The translations under genes and the position numbers were made by a program. Shown piece by piece: positions 17,522 through 27,843 of a DNA stretch of 64,000 bases. Location of the stretch: contig NZ_QRCT01000049.1 in NCBI RefSeq assembly GCF_003363435.1, positions 293,403 to 357,402 of the forward strand, read 5' to 3'. Every line of letters begins with the position of its first letter. The stretch's first letter is position 1. Under the pieces are notes generated by a model. The model worked only from the letters and a program-made list of their open reading frames with translations. It did no database searches and had not been told where the DNA came from. Source of the DNA: Anaerosacchariphilus polymeriproducens (GTDB lineage Bacteria; Bacillota; Clostridia; Lachnospirales; Lachnospiraceae).

Positions 17522-18877
17522 TTATCTTGTCACATTTTTAACCCAAGTTTCTCGTTTGTAATGCAAAATTGTAAAAGGAAGCTTTACAATTTCATCACTC
17601 ATTAAAATAATGTAAACTACAGGTATACTGAACTTAAATACAAATGCTGCAATCGCTCCTAATAATATAGAACATCCCCACATTCCCACTGTGTCTAAAA
17701 TCAGACCGAATTTCGTATCACCTCCAGCACGAAATATTCCTACAACTGCAGTAGCATTTAATGCCTGTCCAATAATAAAGTATGACATAACAAACAGCAT
17801 AAATAATAAATAGCTGCTGGTTTCCTTAGTTAAGCCCATAAAATCAACAATAAGCGGTCGAACAAAAAAAACCAAAGAACCACCTATGGTTCCTGTAAAA
17901 AAGCTAAGCAACATAAAGCGTTTAGCATATATTTTTGCTAAATCATATTTATTTTCACCAATCACTTTTCCTATCATAATAGAAGCCGCACCTGCAATTC
18001 CAAAAGAAATAACAGTTGCTAACTGTCTGACTACTTGGGCAACCGAATTTGCCGCAACAACACTACTTCCCAAATGACCTATTATTGCAGTAATGGTAGA
18101 AGTTCCGCCTCCCCACATCAACTCATTTAGAACGACCGGAATAGAATATCTGGCAAAATCTTTAATGACCCATTTCTCGCAGCTAAAAAAATACTGCCAT
18201 CGAATTTTTATATCCTTATTTATTTTAACCGCATAGATTATTACCATGAGTATCTCTGCTATATGTGCACATAACGTAGCTATCGCAGAACCCTGTATTC
18301 CGAGTTCAGGAAATCCAAACATACCATAAATCAATAAGCTGTTCAGAATTAAATTAATAAAAAATGACGTTAAAACGATAAATGTAGCTGCAAAAACACG
18401 CTCCACACTACGCATAATATTTAAATAAACCATAGAAACCGTAGTTAATAAATAAGAAAAACCTACAATTTTAAGATATTTCACACCTTCTGTTATTATT
18501 GCAGGTTCCGATGTATAAATACTTAGTAATTTTTCTGGTAATAGAATTGCTGCTACACTAAAAATAACAGATACAATCCCCGCTGTACAAAGACAAACGC
18601 CCAAAACTTTTTCTATTGTCTCAATATCTCTTTTACCCCAATATTGAGAAGTCAAAACAGAGGCTCCTGATGTAAGACCAAAAATAATTAATATCATAAT
18701 GAATTCAATTTGACCTGCCAAAGAAGAACCTGCCAATACATTCTCCCCTACTTTTCCAAGCATTATAACGTCCGTTGTTGCAATTCCAACATGAATTAAA
18801 TTCTGTATTGCCATAGGAACTACTAATGCTATTATCTTAGTATAAAAACTTTTTCTCTCTTCTCCCATAGTCAACAT
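17522..18877 (-). CDS. MATE-family multidrug/metabolite efflux transporter
   Basis: This is a polytopic membrane protein of about 451 residues with the 12-helix MATE layout in two similar halves. Recognisable parts are VPMAIQNLIHVGIATTDVIMLGKVG at the first helix (here split from one longer match), LTSQYWGKRD after helix 2 and a repeat-like GAASIMIGKVIGE in the second half. It likely exports cationic drugs or metabolites using a proton or sodium gradient. The ATG at 18877 lies after GAGGAGG. It may be co-transcribed with the permease downstream. Confidence 0.88.
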   Translation of the reverse strand: MLTMGEERKSFYTKIIALVVPMAIQNLIHVGIATTDVIMLGKVGENVLAGSSLAGQIEFIMILIIFGLTSGASVLTSQYWGKRDIETIEKVLGVCLCTAGIVSVIFSVAAILLPEKLLSIYTSEPAIITEGVKYLKIVGFSYLLTTVSMVYLNIMRSVERVFAATFIVLTSFFINLILNSLLIYGMFGFPELGIQGSAIATLCAHIAEILMVIIYAVKINKDIKIRWQYFFSCEKWVIKDFARYSIPVVLNELMWGGGTSTITAIIGHLGSSVVAANSVAQVVRQLATVISFGIAGAASIMIGKVIGENKYDLAKIYAKRFMLLSFFTGTIGGSLVFFVRPLIVDFMGLTKETSSYLLFMLFVMSYFIIGQALNATAVVGIFRAGGDTKFGLILDTVGMWGCSILLGAIAAFVFKFSIPVVYIILMSDEIVKLPFTILHYKRETWVKNVTR

Positions 18878-18990
18878 CAAAACCTCCTCTCTTCAGCCCT
18901 TTTCTATTCTATCACATTTTATCCTCATTTTTATACAAAATTCAACATTTTAAACTTCTGCATATCAACTAATTATATTCTATTAATATG

Positions 18991-19023
18991 CAAAAGGTAA
19001 TCCTCTCTATGGATTACCTTTTG
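18991..19023. other. Orphan perfect 13-bp hairpin in a divergent intergenic region
   Basis: CAAAAGGTAATCC (18991-19003) is a perfect inverted repeat of 19011-19023 with a 7-nt loop. It looks like a terminator, but the genes on both sides (MATE and CoA-transferase) point away from it. The rest of the 426-bp gap is very AT-rich with no open frame I can support. It may end a small unannotated RNA or serve as a transcriptional insulator. Confidence 0.6.
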
Positions 19024-19216
19024 TAAGTCATTCAATAAAATCGCTTTAATTTTTATTCTACTTTATTTATATAGTATACATCAATATGTTTTTTTAAAAA
19101 AACAATATGTTTTAATAATTTTTTTTCTTTATTATTCTATTTTACGACTTTTCATTTTAATAATTGTAATTTTCAGACATTCGTTTTCCATTTTAAGAAT
19201 TTTATATGTAAAATTT

Positions 19217-19268
19217 TTGACTCTTATTGAATAAAATGATACTATTAGACCAAGTTAATTTTTTAACT
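19217..19268 (+). promoter_or_regulatory. CoA-transferase promoter with Rex-like operator
   Basis: Plus-strand promoter: -35 TTGACT (19217-19222), 17-bp spacer, -10 TACTAT (19240-19245). Over the expected start site lies the perfect palindrome AGTTAATTTTTTAACT (19253-19268), whose GTTAA-N4-TTAAC core matches the centre of the clostridial Rex site TTGTTAA-N4-TTAACAA. Rex would repress at low NADH. The position is suited to repression. Confidence 0.68.
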
Positions 19269-19303
19269 ATCTGGTAATAAGCTGAAGAATGGGAGGAGTA
19301 AAA

Positions 19304-20644
19304 ATGGATTTAAATCAATTATACACTCAAAAGCTAACATCTCCAGAAAATGCCGTCAAATCAGTTCAATCAGGTCATTGGGTTGATTACGGCTGGACAG
19401 CTACAACACCCATAGTTCTTGATAAAGCATTAGCTGCGAGAGCAAATGAATTAACTGATGTAAAATTCCGGGGAGGTATTTTAATGTGGACTCCGGAAAT
19501 TTTCAAAGTAGATAATGTGAAGGAACACTTTTCTTGGAATTCTTGGCATATGAGTGGCATAGAACGTAAAGCAATTGAGGATGGTTTTGCCTTTTATGCA
19601 CCTATACGTTATTCTGAACTACCACGTTATTATCGGGAATCTAAATGTCCCCCTGATGTTGCAATGTTTCAAGTAACTCCTATGGATAAACATGGATATT
19701 TCAATTTCGGACCAAGTGTTTCACATATGATGGCCGTTTGTGAAACAGCGAAAACTATTATCGTAGAAGTAAATGAAAATCTACCTCGCTGTCTTGGTGG
19801 CTTTGAAGCTGGCATACATATTTCGAAAGTAGATATGATAGTAGAAGGAGAACATCCAAATATTGCTCAATTAGGAAGCAGCAAAGCTGATTCAGAAATT
19901 GATCAAAAGGTAGCCCAGCTTATTGTTGATGAAATTCCGAATGGTGCTTGTCTGCAATTAGGAATTGGCGGAATGCCAAATGCTGTTGGTTCTTTGATTG
20001 CAAAATCTGATTTAATGGATTTAGGGGTTCATTCTGAAATGTATGTAGATGCATTTGTAGACCTATCAGTATCCGGAAAAATCAATGGTTCCAGAAAAAA
20101 CATTGACCGTTTCCGGCAAACTTATGCATTTGCGGCCGGCACATCAAAATTGTACAATTTTATTGACAATAACCCGGAATGTATGGCCGCTCCCATTAAT
20201 TATACCAATGATATTAAAACCATTTCATCTTTAGAAAATTTTATGTCTATCAATAATGCTGTTGAAGTAGATTTATTTGGACAAATTAATTCCGAAACAG
20301 CCGGAATCAGGCATATAAGTGGTGCCGGTGGGCAATTGGATTTTGTTTTAGGAGCATACTTAGCGAAAGGCGGTAAAAGTTTTATCTGCTGTTCTTCCAC
20401 ATATGAAAATAAAAACGGAGTTCTAAAATCCAGAATCCTTCCAACTTTAGAAATGGGTTCTATTGTAACAGATACTCGTGCAAATGTACATTACTTAGTA
20501 ACAGAATATGGAAAAGCAAATTTAAAAGGCCTATCTACTTGGCAGAAATGTGAGGCTATTATTTCTCTTGCTCATCCAAAATTTAGAGATGAATTAATTC
20601 AAGAAGCTGAAAAACTAAAAATTTGGAGAAAGAGCAATAAGTAA
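19304..20644 (+). CDS. but: Butyryl-CoA:acetate CoA-transferase
   Basis: This 446-residue enzyme moves CoA from butyryl-CoA to acetate, releasing butyrate and acetyl-CoA, the last step of butyrate formation in many gut Firmicutes. Along its whole length it resembles Roseburia-type But: [29 protein letters not shown], the oxyanion loop [12 protein letters not shown] and the catalytic-glutamate region [11 protein letters not shown]. Close relatives include 4-hydroxybutyrate CoA-transferases, but the butyryl type fits best. The ATG at 19304 follows AGGAG five bases upstream. It stands alone on the plus strand with a Rex-like operator, 1.8 kb from the end of the butyrate operon. Confidence 0.9.
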   Translation: MDLNQLYTQKLTSPENAVKSVQSGHWVDYGWTATTPIVLDKALAARANELTDVKFRGGILMWTPEIFKVDNVKEHFSWNSWHMSGIERKAIEDGFAFYAPIRYSELPRYYRESKCPPDVAMFQVTPMDKHGYFNFGPSVSHMMAVCETAKTIIVEVNENLPRCLGGFEAGIHISKVDMIVEGEHPNIAQLGSSKADSEIDQKVAQLIVDEIPNGACLQLGIGGMPNAVGSLIAKSDLMDLGVHSEMYVDAFVDLSVSGKINGSRKNIDRFRQTYAFAAGTSKLYNFIDNNPECMAAPINYTNDIKTISSLENFMSINNAVEVDLFGQINSETAGIRHISGAGGQLDFVLGAYLAKGGKSFICCSSTYENKNGVLKSRILPTLEMGSIVTDTRANVHYLVTEYGKANLKGLSTWQKCEAIISLAHPKFRDELIQEAEKLKIWRKSNK

Positions 20645-20669
20645 ATTTTTCAATTGCTCATTGCATAAA

Positions 20670-20714
20670 GCGCATAGATGCATTGAATTTATAACAATTG
20701 AATGCATCTGGCGC
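20670..20714. terminator. Hairpin between convergent CoA-transferase and CorC-like genes
   Basis: GCGCATAGATGCATT (20670-20684) pairs with AATGCATCTGGCGC (20701-20714) around a 16-nt loop. It lies between two convergent stop codons, so it probably serves both directions although no long T-run follows. Confidence 0.6.
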
Positions 20715-20723
20715 AGCAACTTA

Positions 20724-22046
20724 TTATTGCGGAATCTCTTTCTCTAAACAAACAATAGCTTTTTCTATTCTATGTTCTTTTATATCAACAACTTTAACAT
20801 GCATTCCTTCTAAATCAATTTCAAACTGGCTTCCATCATCCGGTATGGAACCATAGAACCCAAAGACCATACCTCCAAACGTATCATATTCATCGTCCGG
20901 TAGTTTGATTTCTAAAATTTTTTCAACTACGTCAATTGGTGCACTTCCATGTATCTTCCATGTTTCTGAATCTATCCGTTCAATTATTTGTGTTTCTTCT
21001 TCGTGGGATATTTCATTTTCTAAATCGCCTACAAGTTGTTCTAATAAATCATTCATTGTTACAATACCCAACATACCGCCATATTCATCAAGTACTACCG
21101 CGAAATGATTACGGGTCTGTTTCATCTTACGGAACAAAACATCCGCTCTGACACTTTCCGGAATAAAATATGCCGGTTTGATTGCTTCTTGCATTATACT
21201 TTCTTTTGTTTTATTTTTTATCCTGAAATAATCTTTCGCATTAAGAATACCAACAACATTATCCACTGATTCATCGCACACCGGATATAAAGAATGACGA
21301 CTTTCATGTATTGTCTGTTCCCATTGATCAATATCTTCATCCATCCACAATAAAGAAATTTCTGTACGGTGAGTAGTGAATTCTCCCACTGTTAAATCAT
21401 CAAATTCAAAAACATTCTGGATCATTTCTTTTTCCGTAAGGTCAATAACTCCCTTTTGTGATCCAACATCAACTAACATTCTTATTTCTTCTTCACTTAC
21501 TTCTTCATCTTCTCCATTTGGATCTATCCCACATAATCGCAGAATAAGATTTGTAGAATTTGTCAGCACCCATACAATCGGCGCAAAAACCTTCGAGATA
21601 AAGGAAATTAATGCTGACATACCGAGTGCAAGTGGTTCTGCCTTTTTCATGGCAACACGCTTTGGTACAAGCTCTCCAAAAACTAACGTAAAATAGGATA
21701 AAATCAGTGTGATAAATATAACTGATATTGTATTAAGTGTTTTTTCAGACATCGTCACCCCAAGGTTTAATAATAAATTCACCAACTTGTCCGAAAAGTT
21801 ATCCGCTGCAAAAGCACTGCCTAAAAATCCTGAAATTGTAATTGCCACTTGGATTGTTGCCAAAAAACGGGCCGGCTGACTAGTAAGCACTTCAAGTCTT
21901 ATTGCTCTTTTATCTCCCTTGGCTGCTAATTTTGCAAGCTTATTATCATTCATAGATATAACTGCTATTTCTGCACATGCAAATATTGCATTCAATGCGA
22001 TTAGAATCAACTGTACAATAATATTCCATATAATTGGGTCTTTCAA
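20724..22046 (-). CDS. CNNM/CorC-HlyC type membrane protein (hemolysin family)
   Basis: The 440-residue protein has an N-terminal DUF21 (CNNM) membrane domain with about four helices (residues 1-190). Two CBS domains follow (TEKEMIQNVFEFDD then HRTEI...SLYPVCD; RNHFAVVLDEYGGMLGIVT) and a C-terminal CorC_HlyC domain (IHGSAPIDVVEKIL). Members are linked to magnesium or cobalt efflux and are often misnamed hemolysins. It is monocistronic and converges on the CoA-transferase gene. The ion transported is not evident from the sequence. Confidence 0.9.
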   Translation of the reverse strand: MKDPIIWNIIVQLILIALNAIFACAEIAVISMNDNKLAKLAAKGDKRAIRLEVLTSQPARFLATIQVAITISGFLGSAFAADNFSDKLVNLLLNLGVTMSEKTLNTISVIFITLILSYFTLVFGELVPKRVAMKKAEPLALGMSALISFISKVFAPIVWVLTNSTNLILRLCGIDPNGEDEEVSEEEIRMLVDVGSQKGVIDLTEKEMIQNVFEFDDLTVGEFTTHRTEISLLWMDEDIDQWEQTIHESRHSLYPVCDESVDNVVGILNAKDYFRIKNKTKESIMQEAIKPAYFIPESVRADVLFRKMKQTRNHFAVVLDEYGGMLGIVTMNDLLEQLVGDLENEISHEEETQIIERIDSETWKIHGSAPIDVVEKILEIKLPDDEYDTFGGMVFGFYGSIPDDGSQFEIDLEGMHVKVVDIKEHRIEKAIVCLEKEIPQ

Positions 22047-22116
22047 AATAAATCCTCCTAAAATTTAATATCAAAAAGTAAAATAGTTGAACATTATTCA
22101 AGCACTTTTTGAACAC

Positions 22117-22163
22117 AAAAAGCACGCTCACATTCTAAGCAGCCAAAATGTGAGTATGCTTTC
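22117..22163 (-). terminator. Hairpin downstream of etfA, likely terminator
   Basis: AAAGCATACTCACATT and AATGTGAGCGTGCTTTTT on the minus strand form a long stem (22118-22134 with 22147-22162) with a T-run. It could end butyrate-operon transcription. A second weaker hairpin (about 22360-22404) lies closer to the etfA stop. The remaining gap 22047-22418 is AT-rich; a possible 46-codon frame across the hairpin is not convincing. Confidence 0.65.
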
Positions 22164-22418
22164 AATAAATTATTTATAATATTTATAACTATCTTAAATC
22201 GACTATTATCGACGCAACTTTCTCCATCGTCCATACTATTAGAACTTCTTCCTTTCATATCTAAAATATCTACTATGCTACTATAAAACTTAAAAACAGT
22301 CAATAATATTTATAATTATTTATGGATTTTTTGAAATTATTTTATATTCTGATTATAGAAAAGGAGGTCCCAAATACGATTTGTATCTTAAGGACATCCT
22401 CTCCTAAATATAAACACT

Positions 22419-23429
22419 TTATTTTACAGCTAACTCTATTTTCATTTTTTCTGTTAAAATTGGAAGTATTTTTTGGTAATCTCCTACGATTCCGTAATCT
22501 GCTACATCAAATATCGGGGCTGATTCATCTTTATTGATTGCAATTATTATATCTGATTCTTCCATTCCGGCCAGATGCTGTATTGCACCTGAAATTCCAA
22601 TCGCAAAATATACATTTGGTCGAACGGTTTTCCCTGTCTGCCCTACCTGTTGTTCTTTTTCAGTCCAACCAGCATCAACACATGCACGGGAACTGCTTAA
22701 AGAAGCATTTAGCACTTCAGCAAATTCTTGCAATAATTTAAAATTCTCTTTGCAACCGACTCCACGTCCTCCGGAAACTAATATTTTTGCATCCATGATA
22801 TCTATTTTGTCAGAAACCTTTTTCACTATTTCAACAACCTCTACATAGTTTTGATTCGGTTTCAAATCAATTTTAAACTCTTCTACCAAGGCTTTTGCAT
22901 CTGGATCTTTTTTTCTTTTCTGCATAACACCCGGGCGGACCGTTGCCATTTGTGGACGATGTCTGGGACTAACAATAGTAGCCATAATATTACCACCAAA
23001 TGCCGGACGCGTCATCCTTAAATCTTTTGTCTCCGTATCGATTTCAAGCTTGGTACAATCTGCTGTCAGACCTGTATGCACTCTCGCGGATACACGTGGA
23101 GCAAGATCACGTCCTATTGCGGTCGCTCCATATAGAACGATTTCAGGTTTATAATGCTCAATTATTTCATACATTACCTGAGTATAAGGCTCCGTTGTAT
23201 AATCCTTTAATTCTGGATTATCTACAATTATTACTTTATCTGCTCCAAAAGCAGCCAGTTCCTCTGCTAATGTATTGATTCCAGCACCTAGAACAACTGC
23301 GGTAACATCCGTTTCTAACTCTGATGCCAATTCCTTTGCCTTACCAATTAATTCAAAAGAAACGCCGGTAATTTTACAATCCACTTGTTGCGTAAAGACG
23401 AAGATTCCTTTGTAATCCTGTAAATTCAT
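22419..23429 (-). CDS. etfA: Electron transfer flavoprotein alpha subunit
   Basis: This 336-residue subunit carries FAD and partners EtfB. The C-terminal FAD domain shows VSGGRGVG, SRACVDAGW, GQTGKTVRPNVYFAIGISG and the end segment INKDESAPIFDVADYGIVGD. In butyrate-forming Clostridia, EtfAB with butyryl-CoA dehydrogenase couples crotonyl-CoA reduction by NADH to ferredoxin reduction (electron bifurcation). It is the last gene of the operon, 18 bases after etfB. Confidence 0.95.
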   Translation of the reverse strand: MNLQDYKGIFVFTQQVDCKITGVSFELIGKAKELASELETDVTAVVLGAGINTLAEELAAFGADKVIIVDNPELKDYTTEPYTQVMYEIIEHYKPEIVLYGATAIGRDLAPRVSARVHTGLTADCTKLEIDTETKDLRMTRPAFGGNIMATIVSPRHRPQMATVRPGVMQKRKKDPDAKALVEEFKIDLKPNQNYVEVVEIVKKVSDKIDIMDAKILVSGGRGVGCKENFKLLQEFAEVLNASLSSSRACVDAGWTEKEQQVGQTGKTVRPNVYFAIGISGAIQHLAGMEESDIIIAINKDESAPIFDVADYGIVGDYQKILPILTEKMKIELAVK

Positions 23430-23447
23430 TTATTTCACCACTTTCTT

Positions 23448-24230
23448 TTAGATAACAAATTTTTCTTTTAACTTTTCAATTATGTAATCTGCTGACTCTT
23501 CAGCATCAAGTGAAACTTTAGTTCCTGCCGGTTTAACACTTTTTGGAAAAGACTGTGCAACTTTGGTCGGCGAACCTTTCAAGCCTATTGAATCATCATC
23601 GACTTCTAAATCCTGACGCGTCCAAACAACTACTTCCTTTTCCCTGTAAGCGTCAAAAATTCCACCCGGAGTCATATAACGTGGTTGATTCATTTCACCA
23701 AGCGCGGTAATTAAACATGGCATCTGAACTTTAATCGTATGATATCTGTCTTCGTATTGTCGTTTAACTATTACAAACTCACCTTCAACTCTGATATCTT
23801 CTGCATAAGAAACATTTGGAATTCCTAAATGTTCTGAAATTTGTGGACCTACCTGAGCGGTATCTCCATCAATTGCCTGACGTCCTGTAATGATTAAATC
23901 ATATTCTAATTTCTTAATTGCTGCTGCAAGTGTTGTGGACGTTGCTAATGTATCCGCTCCACCGAATGCTCTGTCTGATACCAAATATGCATTGTCAGCT
24001 CCCATTGCCAACCCTTCTCTAAGTACTGCATCCGCCTGTAAAGGTCCCATAGAAATCACGGTCACTTCAGCTCCTATAGAATCTTTTATAGCCAGTGCAG
24101 CTTCTAATCCGGCTTTATCATCCGGATTTATAATACTTGGTACCCCATCTCTGATAAGAGTTCCTGTTACAGGATCTAATTTTACTTCATTTGTATCCGG
24201 AACTTGTTTAATACATACTACGATTTTCAC
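23448..24230 (-). CDS. etfB: Electron transfer flavoprotein beta subunit
   Basis: The 260-residue protein starts with a GTG (24230) preceded by AAGGAG ten bases upstream; the frame is open further but without a ribosome site. Family marks are VCIKQVPDTNEV at the N-terminus, INPDDKAGLEAAL, and ITGRQAIDGDTAQVGPQ/ISEHLGIP near the flavin/AMP pocket. It pairs with EtfA to carry electrons for Bcd and, in bifurcating complexes, binds the second flavin. It lies between bcd and etfA in the operon. Confidence 0.95.
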   Translation of the reverse strand: MKIVVCIKQVPDTNEVKLDPVTGTLIRDGVPSIINPDDKAGLEAALAIKDSIGAEVTVISMGPLQADAVLREGLAMGADNAYLVSDRAFGGADTLATSTTLAAAIKKLEYDLIITGRQAIDGDTAQVGPQISEHLGIPNVSYAEDIRVEGEFVIVKRQYEDRYHTIKVQMPCLITALGEMNQPRYMTPGGIFDAYREKEVVVWTRQDLEVDDDSIGLKGSPTKVAQSFPKSVKPAGTKVSLDAEESADYIIEKLKEKFVI

Positions 24231-24290
24231 TGTATTGTCACTCCTTATTTTTATTTCACTTTTCACACTTTGAAAATAATGATGTTTTCG

Positions 24291-25427
24291 TTATAAATAT
24301 TTTCCTGCGATTACCATACGCTGCACTTCTGATGTTCCTTCGTAAATTTCAGTAATCTTTGCATCACGCATCATTCGTTCAACATCATATTCCCTGGTAT
24401 ATCCATATCCTCCATGGAGCTGTACGGCTTTTGTTGTCACTTCCATAGCGACCTCTGCTGCATATAATTTAGCCATTGCCGCTTCTACAGAAAATACTTT
24501 CTGCTTATCTTTTGCAATAGCTGCTTTATATACAAGGTTTCTGGCCGCTTCCACTTTGACGGCCATATCTGCGATCTGGAATTGAGTATATTGAAATTTT
24601 GATAGTGATCTTCCAAATTGTTTTCTTTCTTTCACATACTCAATTGTTGATTCTAATGCCCCTGAAGCAAGGCCAAGAGCTTGCGCTGCAATACCAATTC
24701 TTCCACCATCAAGTGTCTGCATTGCTATTCCAAAACCTCTGCCTTCTGTTCCTAATAAATTTTCTTTCGGAATTCTGCAATCTGTGAAAATCAATTCATA
24801 TGTAGCGGAGCCGCGAATACCCATTTTCTTCTCTTTGGTACCAAAGCTAAAACCTTCTGTCCCTTTTTCTACAATAAATGCAGAAATCCCTTTGGTTCCT
24901 TTTGATTTGTCGGTCATCGCAAAAACAATATAGGTATCTGCTTCTTTTCCATTTGTTATAAATATTTTACTGCCATTCAGTATATATTCTTCTCCATCAA
25001 GAACTGCCTTAGTCTGCTGACCGGATGCATCTGTTCCTGCTCCAGGTTCAGTCAAAGCAAACGCCCCTAATTTCTCTCCTCTTGCTAATGGCTTTAAATA
25101 TTTATCTTTTTGTTCTTCTGTTCCAAATTTTCTTATCGGATCTGCTCCCAATGAAGTATGTGCTGATACTATAACACCTGTTGTACCACAAACTTTAGAT
25201 AATTCTTCGACTGCCAATACATAAGTCAATGTATCGCATCCCTGTCCACCATATTTCTTGGGGATCGGAATTCCCATAAATCCAAGTTTCTGCATTTTCT
25301 CAACAGTCTTTCTTGGAAATACTTCCGTCTCATCTACCTCTTGGGCTAATGGTTCAACTTCATTGATAGCGAAGTCCCGAAATAACGTTCTAGCCATCAT
25401 CTGTTCTTTGCTTAATGCGAAATCCAT
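24291..25427 (-). CDS. bcd: Butyryl-CoA dehydrogenase (acyl-CoA dehydrogenase)
   Basis: This 378-residue flavoenzyme reduces crotonyl-CoA to butyryl-CoA. It shows the acyl-CoA dehydrogenase signatures [13 protein letters not shown] and [20 protein letters not shown], and the catalytic glutamate in [13 protein letters not shown] near residue 367. Length is typical of short-chain enzymes. It is followed directly by etfB and etfA, its electron partners, and preceded by hbd with 36 bases between them. Confidence 0.95.
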   Translation of the reverse strand: MDFALSKEQMMARTLFRDFAINEVEPLAQEVDETEVFPRKTVEKMQKLGFMGIPIPKKYGGQGCDTLTYVLAVEELSKVCGTTGVIVSAHTSLGADPIRKFGTEEQKDKYLKPLARGEKLGAFALTEPGAGTDASGQQTKAVLDGEEYILNGSKIFITNGKEADTYIVFAMTDKSKGTKGISAFIVEKGTEGFSFGTKEKKMGIRGSATYELIFTDCRIPKENLLGTEGRGFGIAMQTLDGGRIGIAAQALGLASGALESTIEYVKERKQFGRSLSKFQYTQFQIADMAVKVEAARNLVYKAAIAKDKQKVFSVEAAMAKLYAAEVAMEVTTKAVQLHGGYGYTREYDVERMMRDAKITEIYEGTSEVQRMVIAGKYL

Positions 25428-25463
25428 CTTGATACCTCCATTTTAACTCTACTCGACTCTCAA

Positions 25464-26303
25464 TTATTTACTATAATCATAAAATCCTTTCCCGGTTTTC
25501 ATACCTAACTGATTTCCTCGAACCATCTTTTTCAATAATGGATGTGGACGATATTTCGAATCACCAGTTTCAGCCACAAGAACATCCATGATTGCAAGTA
25601 CAATATCAAGACCAATTAAATCTCCTAATGCTAAAGGACCCATTGGATGATTAGCTCCAAGCTTCATTGCAGTATCAATATCTTCTACAGAAGCAACGCC
25701 GTCTGCAACTATTCCAACTGCTTCATTAATCATAGGTATTAGAATTCTATTTACTACAAATCCACCTGCCTCATTCACCTGTACAGGAGTTTTCCCTATA
25801 CTTTCAGCAATTTTCTTGATTTCCCTGACCATATCTTCCGGTGTATTCAAACCGGCAATTACTTCTACCAGCTTCATCACTGGTGCAGGATTAAAGAAAT
25901 GCATTCCGATAACTGGTCTATCTAATTGAGAACCAATCTCTGTAATAGAAAGAGAGGATGTATTAGTAGCAAACATAGTATCGGCTTTACAGATTTTTTG
26001 CAGTTCTTTGAATGTGTCCTGCTTAACCTGCATATTTTCTAAAGCTGCTTCAACAATCAAATCACAGTCTCTGCAGATTTCTTTTGTTCCTGTTTTTATT
26101 TTAGATAAAATAGTATCTGCGTCTTTCTGCTCCATTTTTCCTTTGGCAATACGCTTTTCAAACCCTTTTGCAATTTTATTCTTGCCTTTCGCTGCCAATT
26201 CTTCGTTGATATCACATAAGCAGACTTCATACCCATCTGACTGCGCAAATGCCTGAGCAATTCCTGCTCCCATAGTTCCTGCACCAATAATTCCTACTAC
26301 CAT
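25464..26303 (-). CDS. hbd: 3-hydroxybutyryl-CoA dehydrogenase
   Basis: The 279-residue enzyme reduces acetoacetyl-CoA to 3-hydroxybutyryl-CoA. The Rossmann fold starts [18 protein letters not shown]; the catalytic His-Glu dyad region is visible as [18 protein letters not shown], followed by [17 protein letters not shown] and the C-terminal [13 protein letters not shown]. It lies between thl and bcd. The next pathway step, crotonase, has no gene in this operon. Confidence 0.95.
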   Translation of the reverse strand: MVVGIIGAGTMGAGIAQAFAQSDGYEVCLCDINEELAAKGKNKIAKGFEKRIAKGKMEQKDADTILSKIKTGTKEICRDCDLIVEAALENMQVKQDTFKELQKICKADTMFATNTSSLSITEIGSQLDRPVIGMHFFNPAPVMKLVEVIAGLNTPEDMVREIKKIAESIGKTPVQVNEAGGFVVNRILIPMINEAVGIVADGVASVEDIDTAMKLGANHPMGPLALGDLIGLDIVLAIMDVLVAETGDSKYRPHPLLKKMVRGNQLGMKTGKGFYDYSK

Positions 26304-26337
26304 TAAAATTATCCTCCTTCTATTTCAAATCTTAAAA

Positions 26338-27522
26338 TTAATATTTTTCAACAATCGTTGAGCAGCCCATTCCTCCACCTATACATAAGGTAGCGAGACC
26401 TTTCTTCACATTTTCTCTCTTTTGCATTTCATAAAGTAATGTTACAAGAATACGGCATCCGGAACAGCCTACCGGGTGACCTAATGCAATGGCTCCTCCA
26501 TTTACATTTAAAATTTCAGGCTTAAATCCAAGTTCTCTGCCTACTGCCAGACTTTGAGCTGAAAAAGCTTCATTTGCTTCGATCAAATCAATGTCATCTA
26601 TTGTCATTCCTGCCCTTTTCAACGCTTTTTTCGTAGAAACAATAGGTCCTACCCCCATAATAGAAGGATCAACTCCGCCTAATGCGCCTGAAATCCAAAC
26701 AGCCATAGGTCTTACACCCAGTTCTTTTGCCTTTTCCTCACTCATAACAACGACTGCTGCTGCTCCATCATTAATGGAAGAAGCATTTCCTGCTGTAACA
26801 ACTCCATCTTCTTTGAATGCTGCTCTCAATTTTGACAATCCTTCTTCTGTTGTTCCTTTACGCGGTCCTTCATCTGTATCAAAAATAATCGTTTCTTTCT
26901 TCGTCTTTATCGTTACCGGTACTATTTCATCTTTAAATCTTCCTGACTCAATTGCAGCCACTGCTTTATTTTGACTATCTGCTGCAAAGGCATCTAAATC
27001 TTCTCGAGAAATTTTCCACTGTTCTGCTACATTTTCTGCTGTAATACCCATATGATATTTATGAAACGCATCTGTCAAAGAATCATTTACCATCGTATCG
27101 ATCATAGCCGCATTATTCATACGATAGCCAAAACGAGCTTTTGTTAATGCATATGGTGCCATGGACATATTTTCTGTACCACCGGCTACTACGATATCAG
27201 CTTCTCCGGCAGTGATCATATTCGCCGCCATATTAACTGCCTTCAATCCCGAACCACAAACAACGTTGATTGTGGTAGCCGGTACCTCTTTTGGTAAACC
27301 AGCATTCAAAGAAGCTTGACGCGCTATATTTTGTCCTTGTGCCGCTTGAAGAACACATCCCATAAACACTTCATCTACTTGTTCAGGTTTTACACCAGCT
27401 CTATTTAGTGCTTCTTTGATAACTATAGTACCTAAATCAGCCGCTGAAATATTACTAAGTGAGCCACCCATTTTACCAATTGCAGTACGGCAAGCGCCTG
27501 CTAATACAATTTTCTTGTCCAT
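26338..27522 (-). CDS. thl: Acetyl-CoA acetyltransferase (thiolase)
   Basis: The 394-residue thiolase condenses two acetyl-CoA to acetoacetyl-CoA, the entry to the butyrate pathway. The nucleophilic cysteine lies in [10 protein letters not shown] (near residue 88), the active-site histidine in [14 protein letters not shown] and the second cysteine in TLCIGGGMG. It is the first gene of the operon, with a strong ribosome site (GGAGG) and a promoter overlapped by a Rex-like operator. Confidence 0.95.
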   Translation of the reverse strand: MDKKIVLAGACRTAIGKMGGSLSNISAADLGTIVIKEALNRAGVKPEQVDEVFMGCVLQAAQGQNIARQASLNAGLPKEVPATTINVVCGSGLKAVNMAANMITAGEADIVVAGGTENMSMAPYALTKARFGYRMNNAAMIDTMVNDSLTDAFHKYHMGITAENVAEQWKISREDLDAFAADSQNKAVAAIESGRFKDEIVPVTIKTKKETIIFDTDEGPRKGTTEEGLSKLRAAFKEDGVVTAGNASSINDGAAAVVVMSEEKAKELGVRPMAVWISGALGGVDPSIMGVGPIVSTKKALKRAGMTIDDIDLIEANEAFSAQSLAVGRELGFKPEILNVNGGAIALGHPVGCSGCRILVTLLYEMQKRENVKKGLATLCIGGGMGCSTIVEKY

Positions 27523-27585
27523 AGATAAACCTCCATTTTTTTATTTTATTTGAGCATTAAGTATTTCCTGAACCTTAACCTCAGC

Positions 27586-27620
27586 ATGTTAATTTTATCA
27601 CAACCTATATGGGTATGCAA
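27586..27620 (-). promoter_or_regulatory. Butyrate operon promoter with Rex-like operator
   Basis: Minus-strand promoter: -35 TTGCAT (27615-27620), 17-bp spacer, -10 TAAAAT (27592-27597). The sequence TTGTGATAAAATTAACAT (27586-27603) covers the -10 box and agrees with the Rex consensus TTGTTAA-N4-TTAACAA at 11 of the 14 fixed positions. Redox control by Rex is known for clostridial butyrate operons; binding here is inferred. Confidence 0.68.
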
Positions 27621-27774
27621 TATTGTACACTTCGTTTTTCCATAAAATTCCTGAATTTTTTGTGAAATTTCTATAATTTTATTGTCCTTTTTCGTCATTT
27701 TATCTCTCTTTTTCCCATATTTGTTATTTATTTATCACTTTCTCGAAAGCTTATTCAATTTTCTTAAAATAAAA

Positions 27775-27800
27775 ACAACCACTAATCTCTTAGTGATTGT
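27775..27800 (-). terminator. Terminator after the SleB-type hydrolase gene
   Basis: On the minus strand ACAATCACTAA pairs with TTAGTGGTTGT around a 4-nt loop, followed by TTTTATTTT. It lies about 45 bases past the hydrolase stop codon. The rest of the gap to the thl promoter is AT-rich with no further feature. Confidence 0.82.
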
Positions 27801-27843
27801 CTTATAGACTATGTATGCCTTTAGTTTTTAATTTATACTAATT

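Noticed and set aside
22094..22303. 69-codon minus-strand frame between the CorC-like gene and etfA
   Set aside because: It has no clear ribosome site, runs through a terminator-like hairpin and shows no recognisable family.
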